From Gracilimonas sp031580945 (GTDB lineage: Bacteria; Bacteroidota; Rhodothermia; Balneolales; Balneolaceae), in NCBI GenBank assembly GCA_031580945.1, contig JAVLBT010000108.1:1-10502 (forward strand): a stretch of DNA of 10,502 nucleotides, in the 5' to 3' direction. Each line of letters begins with the position of its first letter. Position 1 is the first letter of the stretch. The notes under the pieces are model-generated. The model made no database searches. It was not told the DNA's origin and saw nothing but the letters and a program-made list of their open reading frames with translations. Shown piece by piece: positions 1 to 7,561 of the stretch. The position numbers were made by a program, and so were the translations under genes.

Positions 1-1822
1 ATTGATCTCTAAGCTGCTTAATGTACCAATCTGTATTAAGCAGGCTCAGGCAAACAATACGAACATCGGTACGCACTCCTTCAACTTCCTGTAAATACCA
101 AAGGGGAAAAGTATCATTATCGCCATTGGTAAATAATATAGAATGTGGTGCTGTGGATTCTAAGAGATTTCGTGCATAATCAGGGGCTACATAGCGATTG
201 CTTCTGTCGTGATCATCCCAGTTTTGATACCCCATCCAAATAGGAGAGGCAAAGAGCAGGACGGCCAAAGTACCGTAGGCTACGAATTTATTATTCGCAT
301 AGCTTTTCAGTAATTCAATGAGTCCGGTAACACCAAGACCGATCCAGATTGAGAAGGCGAAGAAGGAACCCACGTAAGCGTAATCTCGCTCACGTGGTTG
401 ATAGGGGGTTTGATTAAGGAACACAATGATAGCCAACCCCGTGACTATAAAAAGGGCTAATACGGATATTGCGCGTTTCCAATCCGTAGTAAAGTGGTAT
501 ATCATTCCAAATAACCCGATCAAAAAGGGTATGAAGAAATATGCATTGCTTGCTTTGTTATCCGGATGTTCTGGCTTTTGAAAACCTGATCTCCATCCGG
601 CATCCTGAATATCAGCTTCACGGCCAATGAAGTTCCAGTTGAAATACCGGATATACATATGATTGACCTGATAATCCCAAAAGAAATCCCAGTCTGAATC
701 ATATTGTCCATAATACTCAATGTGCCTTGGGTCCGGGGAATATCGACGGGGAAATAATTCTTCGGCATTACGATTGATCTGACCGGTATTTTCATCGTAG
801 TTATTACCTTTAAGAATTGGAGTAGCACCATATTGTTCTCGCTTTAGGTAACTAATGAATGCCTCCGTTGTTTCCGGGTCGTTTTCGTCCACCGGTGGAT
901 CTGCCATAGACCGAATCATGATCACAGAATAGGAAGAAAAACCGATCAGGATCATGGCGTAACAGATACTTATAATATTAGCCAGCCTCATTTTCTTTTT
1001 GTGTGTATAATATACGGCGTAAGCAACTGCAGCCATAAATAAGAAAATAAAGGCAAGCGGACCGATTAAGCCATAAGTTGCCTCATCAACACCATTTGCA
1101 ATGGTAGGGATATTTTGAATGGTAAAAGGATATACTGCAAAAAAAGCAACTACGGAAGCTACGCCCATAAGTAAAAATGATTTCCACTCGAAATCCCGGA
1201 ATTTGAAATAGATGATGAGTGCTACAAAAAACAGCGCAAGCAGGTTCAGTAAGTGAACCCCGATGGCGAGTCCAAATAGATATGCAATAAGTACTAACCA
1301 GCGTTCACTGTACGGTTCATCATAATTCTCAGACCATTTCAATGCCAGCCAAACAACAATAGATGTAAAAAACATGGACATGGCGTAAACTTCAGCTTCA
1401 ACCGCACTGAACCAAAAGGTGTCGGTTACGGCAAAAGTCAGTGCACCAATCACCGCTCCGCCATACATTCCGATCTTATCCATCATGTCCATTGCATTTG
1501 GGGCTCCTTTCCATTCCCGAACCAGCCGAACAATTATAAGGTACAACAACATTACCGTTAGGGCAGAAGATAGAGCACTGATGAAGTTAATGCTTAGCGC
1601 TACATACCCGGATGGCATGAACATTGAGAAAATTCGTCCAACCAGGGAATAAAATGGAGCACCAGGCGGATGGTTTACCTGTAGACCATGAGCAACGGCA
1701 ATAAATTCGCCGGCATCCCAGAAACTGGCAGTTGGCGCCAGTGTGAGACAATAAATGATGAGTGAAACTATAAATGTAAAGAGCGCGAGGTACTTATTCG
1801 TCGATTTATGATCTGAAAACAT
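1..1822 (-). CDS. DUF2723 (TMEM260-like) multi-spanning membrane protein, 3' end outside window
   Basis: This reading frame stays open for 607 codons from an ATG at 1822 down to base 1, where the window cuts it. The N-terminus carries a first hydrophobic segment (about residues 10-30), then WDAGEF at 35-40 and HPPGAPFY at 51-58, which I recognise as the DUF2723 signature. Many further membrane segments follow, with a soluble loop at roughly 305-405 and QTPYQPRERDYAY near 465. Bacterial members are usually about 1000 residues, so roughly the last third is missing. Known of the family: the human DUF2723 protein TMEM260 is a protein O-mannosyltransferase, and the acidic pair in the first luminal or periplasmic loop is typical of GT-C glycosyltransferases. 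A role in protein O-glycosylation at the inner membrane is therefore plausible here but is inference. The gene is divergent from the NSS transporter and has its own promoter at 1891-1921. Confidence 0.88.
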   Translation of the reverse strand, partial: MFSDHKSTNKYLALFTFIVSLIIYCLTLAPTASFWDAGEFIAVAHGLQVNHPPGAPFYSLVGRIFSMFMPSGYVALSINFISALSSALTVMLLYLIIVRLVREWKGAPNAMDMMDKIGMYGGAVIGALTFAVTDTFWFSAVEAEVYAMSMFFTSIVVWLALKWSENYDEPYSERWLVLIAYLFGLAIGVHLLNLLALFFVALIIYFKFRDFEWKSFLLMGVASVVAFFAVYPFTIQNIPTIANGVDEATYGLIGPLAFIFLFMAAVAYAVYYTHKKKMRLANIISICYAMILIGFSSYSVIMIRSMADPPVDENDPETTEAFISYLKREQYGATPILKGNNYDENTGQINRNAEELFPRRYSPDPRHIEYYGQYDSDWDFFWDYQVNHMYIRYFNWNFIGREADIQDAGWRSGFQKPEHPDNKASNAYFFIPFLIGLFGMIYHFTTDWKRAISVLALFIVTGLAIIVFLNQTPYQPRERDYAYVGSFFAFSIWIGLGVTGLIELLKSYANNKFVAYGTLAVLLFASPIWMGYQNWDDHDRSNRYVAPDYARNLLESTAPHSILFTNGDNDTFPLWYLQEVEGVRTDVRIVCLSLLNTDWYIKQLRDQ

Positions 1823-1890
1823 GAAAGATTTGGTTAGCTGCTCAAAAAAAGTTTTTGGATATTCGTTTATTACATTTTATGATTGGCTCG

Positions 1891-1921
1891 CAATTATAAG
1901 CACAGCCGAAATCGAATCAAA
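1891..1921 (-). promoter_or_regulatory. Promoter for the DUF2723 gene
   Basis: On the minus strand TTTG (1918-1921) is followed after 19 bases by TATAATTG (1891-1898). This fits the Bacteroidota consensus TTTG / 19-21 / TAnnTTTG with one mismatch. The same stretch also reads as TTGATT-16-TATAAT for a sigma-70-type enzyme. Transcription would begin near 1884, leaving a leader of about 60 nt before the ATG at 1822. Confidence 0.55.
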
Positions 1922-1940
1922 ATGCAAGATACATAAGAAT

Positions 1941-1975
1941 TTAAACTTCTCGCAGCTAAAAACGAGCAAGTTTAA
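1941..1975. repeat. Bulged 12-bp inverted repeat between divergent genes
   Basis: The arms are TTAAACTT (1941-1948) plus CTCG (1949-1952), pairing with CGAG (1963-1966) and AAGTTTAA (1968-1975). C1967 is bulged and the loop is 10 nt. It ends 31 bases before the transporter start codon and just upstream of a weak TATTTTTA (1980-1987) that could be a -7 element. Because the flanking genes diverge it does not terminate either of them. An operator for the transporter, or a hairpin in its leader, are the two sensible readings; neither is proven. Confidence 0.5.
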
Positions 1976-2006
1976 CTCCTATTTTTAATCCTTAAAAAAC
2001 TTTTGC

Positions 2007-3497
2007 ATGTCTGCTAATACCAACGAACGTTTTTCATCAAAACTGGGACTAATCTTAAGTGTACTGGGAATTGCCATAGGTACGGGAAATATCTGGCGTT
2101 TCCCAAGAATTGCAGCTCAAAATGGAGGGGAGGATGGAGCAGGCGCATTTCTATTTGCCTGGATCTGCTTTCTACTTCTTTGGTCTATTCCTTTGATCAT
2201 AGCTGAATACGGAATGGGGCGTAATGGCCGAAAAGGAGTTGTAGGCTCTTTTGTTGCACTGATCGGCAAGAAAAAAGGGTGGCTTGGAGGATTTGTAGGA
2301 TTTGTAGCCACAGCCATTATGTTTTACTACAGCGTGGTAGCCAGCTGGTGTTTGTACTACCTGATCACAAGTATCACATCGGCATTACCGGGGGACCTGC
2401 AAACCGCAAATGCTATTTGGGAAGGATTTCAGGGGTCCATCTGGCCCGTAGTTGGCCACGCCACGGTGATGGGTATTGGAGGATTTATTGTGATCAAAGG
2501 GATATCATCGATTGAAAAAGTCAATAAGTTCTTAATTCCCTCTTTATTACTGGTTTTGATCGTTTCACTATTTAAAGCACTGTCGTTAGAAGGGAGCGGG
2601 CTTGGAATTGAATATCTGTTTACTCCTGATTGGTCAACGTTGAAAGAACCCCGAATTTGGCTGGAGGCTCTCACGCAGAATGCATGGGATACCGGGGCCG
2701 CCTGGGGCTTAATCCTCACTTATGCCGCATATATGCGTAAATCCGATGACGTGACAATCAGTGCTTTTCAAACCGGAATTGGGAATAATATGGTTTCTCT
2801 TTTAGCTGCGGTGATCATTTTTTCAACGGTATTTGGCACCTTAAGTCCACAAATGGGAAGCGGAGAGATCCTTGATGTCATGCAAACGTCAGGTCCTGCT
2901 TCAACCGGGCTCACTTTCATCTGGATGCCACAGCTATTTGCTACTATGGGAGGAGGAAGTATCTTTGCGATCTTATTCTTTCTTGGGCTTACTTTTGCTG
3001 CTTTCAGTTCTTTGATCTCCATGATAGAACTTGCTGTGAAAGTTTTTGTGGATATGGGAGCGGTACGAAAGAGAGCAACTATTGTGATCTGCCTGGTGGG
3101 GTTTGGTTTTGGGCTGCCATCGGCGTTAAATCTGAACTTCTTTGCCAATCAGGATTTTGTTTGGGGCGTGGGATTAATGGTATCAGGAGCGCTGATTTCC
3201 TATGCAGTCATTAAATATGGGACCGGCAAATTCCGTAAAGACCTCATCAATACAGAGGAGCGCTCGGCCACTTTAGGAAAATGGTGGGAGATCATTATCA
3301 AATATGTAGTTCCTATCGAAGTGGTAACCTTGCTGATATGGTGGATGTACCTTTCGGCTACCAGTTACGCACCGGATACCTGGTACAATCCATTAAGCCC
3401 GTTTTCAGTTATGACCGTGCTTGTTCAATGGGGGTTAGCCCTGTTCTTAGTATGGTTTTTCCGTGACAGGCTGATGGGTAAGGAAAAATCTTCATAA
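2007..3497 (+). CDS. Sodium-dependent transporter, NSS (SNF) family
   Basis: A 496-residue integral membrane protein of normal length for bacterial neurotransmitter:sodium symporters. TM1 carries the family signature GTGNIWRFP (residues 25-33), the unwound region that coordinates sodium and substrate in LeuT. About a dozen hydrophobic helices follow; the TM6 equivalent begins near ALTQNAWDTGAAWG (about residues 220-233). Members couple sodium entry to uptake of amino acids or related amines across the inner membrane; the substrate cannot be read from sequence. The loop after TM1 (NGGEDGAGAF) differs from the usual NGGGAF by a short insertion. The ATG at 2007 is the natural start, with homology beginning at residue 11. 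No Shine-Dalgarno is visible; an A-rich stretch precedes it. It is divergent from the DUF2723 gene, and the next gene downstream lies about 150 bases away. Confidence 0.93.
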   Translation: MSANTNERFSSKLGLILSVLGIAIGTGNIWRFPRIAAQNGGEDGAGAFLFAWICFLLLWSIPLIIAEYGMGRNGRKGVVGSFVALIGKKKGWLGGFVGFVATAIMFYYSVVASWCLYYLITSITSALPGDLQTANAIWEGFQGSIWPVVGHATVMGIGGFIVIKGISSIEKVNKFLIPSLLLVLIVSLFKALSLEGSGLGIEYLFTPDWSTLKEPRIWLEALTQNAWDTGAAWGLILTYAAYMRKSDDVTISAFQTGIGNNMVSLLAAVIIFSTVFGTLSPQMGSGEILDVMQTSGPASTGLTFIWMPQLFATMGGGSIFAILFFLGLTFAAFSSLISMIELAVKVFVDMGAVRKRATIVICLVGFGFGLPSALNLNFFANQDFVWGVGLMVSGALISYAVIKYGTGKFRKDLINTEERSATLGKWWEIIIKYVVPIEVVTLLIWWMYLSATSYAPDTWYNPLSPFSVMTVLVQWGLALFLVWFFRDRLMGKEKSS

Positions 3498-3506
3498 AAA
3501 ACGTAG

Positions 3507-3570
3507 TATCGGTATTGGAAGAAATATGAACTGATTATTCGTTCGAAAAACCGATATACAGGGATCAGTT
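3507..3570. repeat. Two interleaved inverted repeats downstream of the transporter
   Basis: TATCGGT (3507-3513) is matched by ACCGATA (3550-3556), and AACTGAT (3529-3535) by ATCAGTT (3564-3570). The pairs interlock rather than nest, so an RNA could form one or the other, or a pseudoknot. There is no T-run after them, so this is not a standard terminator. The arms are only 7 bp and may be chance. Confidence 0.25.
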
Positions 3571-3645
3571 TGGTGAAATTAGAATTCAAGCAGTAAAAAT
3601 ATTGAATACATAACCTAATTGAACACATTTGTGCCAAAGAAAAGA

Positions 3646-4296
3646 ATGATTTCCAAGAAACCATGGCCAACCGAAGATGCCATGGCCCAGGTCTACGATA
3701 AAAATTTGTGGGGCGGGGAAGATGTGGATTTTTATTCCGGCGATGGCTCTCATGATCCAGCTTTGCTTGACCCCTACGTGCAAGCGGTCATTGCATTTCT
3801 GACCTCTTTTGAAGAACCACTGGTAGTATGTGATTTAGGGTGTGGCGACTTCAATGTTGGTAGAAGTTTCGTTGAATATTCGAAAAAATATATTGCAGTA
3901 GATATTGTCCCGGAGCTCATCGAACGCAATAAGACAAAATTTACCCATGAGAACCTTGAATTCTACTGCCGCGATATTGCCAATCATGAATTTCCCTCAG
4001 GCGACTGTGCGATCCTTAGAAATGTCCTACAACACATCTCGAATGCTGAGATACAGGAAATCATCTCCAAACTATATAATTTTCAAAATCTGATTGTGAC
4101 GGAACATGTGCCAGAAGAAGATTTTATACCTAATAAAGATATCATCTCTGGCCAAGGTATCCGACTTAAAAAGGGGAGTGGAGTGGACCTGTTAGCTCCT
4201 CCGTTCAATATAGAAGTAAAAGAACATCGGGAATGGCTAACTCTACCGTATGGGAAGGGAGCCGGACTTGTAATAACGACATTATATAGTCTTTAA
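3646..4296 (+). CDS. Class I SAM-dependent methyltransferase, substrate unknown
   Basis: From the ATG at 3646 this encodes 216 residues. The N-terminus has the segment WPTEDAMAQVYDKNLWGG followed by FYSGDGSH, typical of a conserved family of small methyltransferases in Bacteroidota. Motif I, the SAM-binding loop, is VCDLGCGDFNVG at about residues 63-74; an acidic end to strand 2 (VDIVPE) and a motif IV-like DCAILRNVLQH follow, as expected for a Rossmann-fold enzyme. The substrate is not known to me and the neighbours do not suggest one. The frame is also open upstream, with TTG at 3619 and GTG at 3631; I prefer 3646 because family similarity begins just after it and an A/G-rich AAAGAAAAGA precedes it. 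It is convergent with the small membrane protein gene downstream. Confidence 0.85.
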   Translation: MISKKPWPTEDAMAQVYDKNLWGGEDVDFYSGDGSHDPALLDPYVQAVIAFLTSFEEPLVVCDLGCGDFNVGRSFVEYSKKYIAVDIVPELIERNKTKFTHENLEFYCRDIANHEFPSGDCAILRNVLQHISNAEIQEIISKLYNFQNLIVTEHVPEEDFIPNKDIISGQGIRLKKGSGVDLLAPPFNIEVKEHREWLTLPYGKGAGLVITTLYSL

Positions 4297-4482
4297 CTGA
4301 CAATTTTAGGCAGTGATGATTTGCAAGAATTTAATAAACACTCGGTACTACTTGATAGTGAGAGAATCTTTAGCCGATTGCCTATTTGATGCACACCCTT
4401 AAAAGTTGAACTAGCTACTTACAAAAGAACAGACTTGAAACAAACAAAGGCTAAAAATTTGTGAGTTCAGCCCGCTCTTAGT

Positions 4483-4872
4483 CTAAGAATCTTTTTTTAT
4501 GGGATTTCCAAATGCAACTACACCAAAAATGATCGCATATATGGTATATACTATTGCCCCAATCCAAAGTGCAACCAAGGTTTCATTGGCTAAAGCACTT
4601 TTAATTATCGAAACACCAGCAATAAAGAAGTGAGCAAAGTTTCCTATGGCCACCGGTTTACTATATATACCGCCGATTAGATTTGCCTTAGCCATCCAGT
4701 TAAGTGTAGCAAAAGCCAGGTAAAGAGCTCCTAAAATTTGCAGGAAAAGAATATTCAGAACGTTTGATGTGTAGCCAGCATAATTAATTATTTCCTCAGG
4801 CAAGAAAGTAAAACAAATTCCAGCAATGCCCATTACTATGGCGCTTGAAATCATTAAAATCTTGGTATTCAT
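4483..4872 (-). CDS. Small four-helix membrane protein, unknown function
   Basis: A 129-residue protein made almost entirely of four hydrophobic helices, at about residues 4-24, 37-60, 73-94 and 98-121, with a short basic tail (PIKKDS). Residues between helices 1 and 2 (LPEEIINYAGY) and the GNFAHF segment at 77-82 resemble uncharacterised small membrane proteins of Bacteroidota; I cannot name a function. The ATG at 4872 is preceded by an A-rich stretch rather than a Shine-Dalgarno. A promoter candidate lies at 4912-4944. The stop codon (4483-4485) falls inside the short perfect dyad TCTTAG-T-CTAAGA (4476-4488), next to a T-run on the plus strand. The gene is convergent with the methyltransferase gene. 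Confidence 0.8.
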   Translation of the reverse strand: MNTKILMISSAIVMGIAGICFTFLPEEIINYAGYTSNVLNILFLQILGALYLAFATLNWMAKANLIGGIYSKPVAIGNFAHFFIAGVSIIKSALANETLVALWIGAIVYTIYAIIFGVVAFGNPIKKDS

Positions 4873-4875
4873 TTT

Positions 4876-5028
4876 TCAATAAATGTATTTTTCGCTTGGA
4901 TTGTAATTTTTTAAAAGTAGCCAAATTATATCCATGCTTTCAAATTTTTTAGGATAAATACACACCATATAACGGAAGCCATGGCTATGGGTGAGGAGAA
5001 TAAAGGCTTTCAATTTGTACCTGCGCAT
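4876..5028 (-). CDS. Doubtful 50-residue ORF directly upstream of the membrane protein gene
   Basis: From ATG (5026-5028) this frame encodes 50 residues beginning MRRYKLKAFILLTHSHGFRY and ending in TGA three bases before the start of the four-helix protein gene (TGA-AAA-ATG). The frame is open for another 29 codons upstream without an ATG. The spacing looks operon-like and the peptide is hydrophobic and basic. Against it, no Shine-Dalgarno is seen, the best promoter for the downstream gene lies inside it, and an open frame of this length can arise by chance in AT-rich DNA. I do not recognise it. Confidence 0.2.
   Translation of the reverse strand: MRRYKLKAFILLTHSHGFRYMVCIYPKKFESMDIIWLLLKNYNPSEKYIY
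4912..4944 (-). promoter_or_regulatory. Promoter candidate for the four-helix membrane protein
   Basis: On the minus strand TTTG (4941-4944) is followed after 21 bases by TACTTTTA (4912-4919), matching TTTG / 19-21 / TAnnTTTG except for the last base. Transcription would start near 4905, giving a leader of about 30 nt. A TATAAT also lies between the two elements on the same strand, without a clear -35. Confidence 0.4.
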
Positions 5029-5289
5029 CGCTACAATGTTGAATATTTTTTGGGTAATTAACGGGTCCTGTACAAACCTCCGATTTGAGACAAGAATTTT
5101 TGATGTTCTGCTACTTATTTATGTAAATAACTAATTATAATTGAATTATCTATTCCTATTTCGATCCTCAGTAAATTCCTCGCTTATTTTAGATATATCA
5201 AATATACCCTCAATCGGGGATGTCCTTTCTCCTTACTCTCCGTCATTTTTAAATCGATTTCATACACTAACATCAAATAAGAGGTTCAT

Positions 5290-7500
5290 ATGAAAACGAT
5301 GGCGACTATATTTTTCGGGATTTTATTTACCCTGATGTTAATTCATACATCATATGCACAAACACCAAATTTAAACAGAGTTACAACTCCTGTTACTCCA
5401 ACTGACATAAATGATATGGCCGTGGCACCAAATGGTGATCTATATGCCATAACGGTAGATCAGTATAACACCGGGTTACTTGGAATTCACAGATCAACGG
5501 ATGGCGGGAATACCTGGACCTTTGTAAGTACTGACCCCGAGCCCGGAGTTTCAGCAAATGGAGGTGGGACGCTTGAGATCGATGTGTCAGGTAACATCTA
5601 CATCACAGATAAAAATATCTGGAGGATCTGGTTCGAAAACGATGTCCTTCAGTGGGAAAAACTGGAGGTTGGCGGCGGACTCTTTTCCTGGAATACCGAA
5701 GTAGAATCTGATTCTGAGAATAATCTGTTCTCAAGGCAAAACGGAGACAACGGAGTTTATCATTCAGCCGATACCGGTGATAGTTGGACGAAGGTCTACG
5801 CTCCAAGTGATGATCTACGAGGACTTTATATGGGATCCGATGATCGGTTGTATGTCTGGGGAGATCCGGGAATCGTAGCGACTTCTGATCAGGGAGTGAC
5901 CTGGGACACGCTTTATACCGGCGATGTGGAGTACTTCACAGAAGGGCCCAACGGCACGCTAATCAGTGGCTGGGACAAGCATATTATTGTATCAGAAGAC
6001 AGCGGGGAGAACTGGACAGATACAGAGATGGAAGAATTTTACAATGGGATTTACTTCGATGGTGATGCCACACTGTTTGCTAATATTGCAAATAAAGGAG
6101 TTTATATCTCTTCCGATACGGCTAAAACGTGGACAGAAGTCAATACAGGCCTTTTCGAGCCTCAGTTTGGGGGTCCGGGTGGAATGATGATGCCTCTTCA
6201 AGATGGAACGATGCTGCTGCGCAGTACTCATGCAGTACACGAGACCGCCAATTCTCAGGTTTTATACCGTTTCAACTCGGATACCAAAGAATGGGATGCT
6301 GTCGCTACCGAAGACCTGTACGGCTACGTTATCAGAGATTATGTCCGAAAAGGGGAACAGGAGCATGCAATTTTTGCCAATCGTTATTTTACGAAATCTG
6401 TAAGTGAAGACAACTGGACAGAAGTAACTACCGATCCGCAAGCAGCGTGGCTTGCCGTTGAAGCGATCGATCAGGATACGATCTATCTGGCGGGATTGAC
6501 CAATATGTATCGCACGGTGGATGGCGGATCCAGTTGGACCGAAATTGAACCTGAGGGCTTTTTTGGTTTTGGCGCCACCCAGCTATTTAATGCGGGAGGA
6601 TACACTTTTGCGAAAAAAAACCTGGGTCTTTATCGCCAAGATCGCAGCAATGGCAACTGGGTGACGATCAGTGATTCTTTTGACGGATCATGGTCAAAGA
6701 TCTTTTTCAATGAGCATGACGGCTCGTTGTTTGTTAACGCCGGTGGTGCCCAAAGATCAACTGATTATGGGGATTCCTGGAATGAAATAGAAGACCTTGA
6801 TGGTCTTATTAACAAACCGTTAGCAATGGCCTTTCAGGACAGCCAGACTATGTTTGCCATTACTACCAACAGCATGAAAAAATCTACCGATGGTGGTGTC
6901 TCATGGACAACCATTAACGATGATTTTAAGGGGCGCGTATTCGGGAATATTGATGCGAGCCATTTTGAAGCAACAAGTGGTGGAGCTATGCTGCTCAATG
7001 TAGATAAACCGGATGCTGAAGATCCTGAAAACTCATTCGGATTATTCTATTCAGATAGCGAGGGTAGCAGCTGGACTCATATAGGAAGCGATCAGAACTA
7101 TGCGGGCTCCATCAGTTTTATGGACCTGGTGAACGATGAACTGATCATAGGTACAGCTGGCTTTGGAATGTACACCACAGGAGAGCTGATCGGGACCAAT
7201 ATCGCTGATGGGCCACAAATTACGGAGATTCCGGAAGATTTTGGTTTATACCAAAATTATCCGAATCCATTTAATCCCACCACCATTTTATCTTTTTCAC
7301 TTACACGGGCAGAAAATGTAACGCTTGAAGTGTATGATATGATGGGCCGCCGCGTTGCCACTTTGATGACCGCTGAAAAGTTTTCCCCCGGAAACCACCA
7401 GGTAAATTTCGATGCGAGTCATCTCTCCAGTGGGACCTATTATTACCGGATTAAAACTCCCACAGCTAGGGCCACCAGGGCAATGACGCTCATTAAGTAA
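5290..7500 (+). CDS. Secreted Asp-box (BNR) beta-propeller protein with T9SS type A sorting domain
   Basis: A 736-residue exported protein. Residues 1-23 form a Sec signal peptide (basic start, hydrophobic core, SYA before Q24). The body carries repeated Asp-box motifs of the S-x-D-x-G-x-x-W type at about 69-76, 159-166, 199-205, 235-242, 274-281 (degenerate), 409-416, 490-497, 532-539 and 588-595, the pattern of sialidase/Vps10-like beta-propellers. A linker leads to the C-terminal domain (about 650-736), which starts GLYQNYPNPFNPTT, has VYDMMGRRVATL, and ends SSGTYYYRIKTP and AMTLIK: a T9SS type A sorting domain, normally cleaved after crossing the outer membrane. The protein should reach the cell surface or medium. 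Asp-boxes alone do not imply sialidase activity; no catalytic set (arginine triad, Tyr/Glu pair) is apparent. GAGG precedes the ATG by five bases. It looks monocistronic, with a terminator directly after. Confidence 0.92.
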   Translation: MKTMATIFFGILFTLMLIHTSYAQTPNLNRVTTPVTPTDINDMAVAPNGDLYAITVDQYNTGLLGIHRSTDGGNTWTFVSTDPEPGVSANGGGTLEIDVSGNIYITDKNIWRIWFENDVLQWEKLEVGGGLFSWNTEVESDSENNLFSRQNGDNGVYHSADTGDSWTKVYAPSDDLRGLYMGSDDRLYVWGDPGIVATSDQGVTWDTLYTGDVEYFTEGPNGTLISGWDKHIIVSEDSGENWTDTEMEEFYNGIYFDGDATLFANIANKGVYISSDTAKTWTEVNTGLFEPQFGGPGGMMMPLQDGTMLLRSTHAVHETANSQVLYRFNSDTKEWDAVATEDLYGYVIRDYVRKGEQEHAIFANRYFTKSVSEDNWTEVTTDPQAAWLAVEAIDQDTIYLAGLTNMYRTVDGGSSWTEIEPEGFFGFGATQLFNAGGYTFAKKNLGLYRQDRSNGNWVTISDSFDGSWSKIFFNEHDGSLFVNAGGAQRSTDYGDSWNEIEDLDGLINKPLAMAFQDSQTMFAITTNSMKKSTDGGVSWTTINDDFKGRVFGNIDASHFEATSGGAMLLNVDKPDAEDPENSFGLFYSDSEGSSWTHIGSDQNYAGSISFMDLVNDELIIGTAGFGMYTTGELIGTNIADGPQITEIPEDFGLYQNYPNPFNPTTILSFSLTRAENVTLEVYDMMGRRVATLMTAEKFSPGNHQVNFDASHLSSGTYYYRIKTPTARATRAMTLIK

Positions 7501-7525
7501 ACCTTAGCTAAACATTCTAACCACG

Positions 7526-7561
7526 AAAGCGACGATCAGTTTATGGGTTGTCGCTTTTTTT
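7526..7561 (+). terminator. Intrinsic terminator of the T9SS protein gene
   Basis: AAAGCGAC (7526-7533) pairs with GTCGCTTT (7550-7557); G-U and other pairs can extend the stem inward by four, leaving an 8-nt loop. The right arm runs into a T-tract ending at 7561. It starts 25 bases after the TAA at 7498-7500. Confidence 0.85.

Larger units (their letters stand above)
4873..5289. other. Largely non-coding stretch before the T9SS gene
   Basis: No gene of convincing length is present. It holds the promoter candidate for the four-helix protein, a doubtful 50-codon frame, the 10-bp palindrome AGCCATGGCT (4977-4986), and an AT-rich dyad TTATTTA-TG-TAAATAA (5115-5130). A perfect TATAAT lies at 5136-5141 but without a convincing partner. 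The last bases contain GAGG (5281-5284), five bases before the ATG at 5290, a reasonable ribosome binding site. Confidence 0.6.

Noticed and set aside
520..831. 103-codon minus-strand frame within the DUF2723 region
   Set aside because: It overlaps the DUF2723 frame, which is open for 607 codons with clear family motifs.
2768..3148. 126-codon minus-strand frame inside the transporter gene
   Set aside because: It is an antisense shadow of a clearly recognised NSS gene, with no domain or codon signal of its own.
4476..4488. TCTTAG-T-CTAAGA dyad followed by a T-run as a terminator for the methyltransferase gene
   Set aside because: A one-base loop cannot form a hairpin and the stem overlaps the stop of the convergent gene; weak at best.
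5136..5141. Perfect TATAAT as promoter of the T9SS gene
   Set aside because: It is about 150 bases upstream, has no convincing -35 or TTTG partner, and lies in AT-rich DNA where such matches are common.
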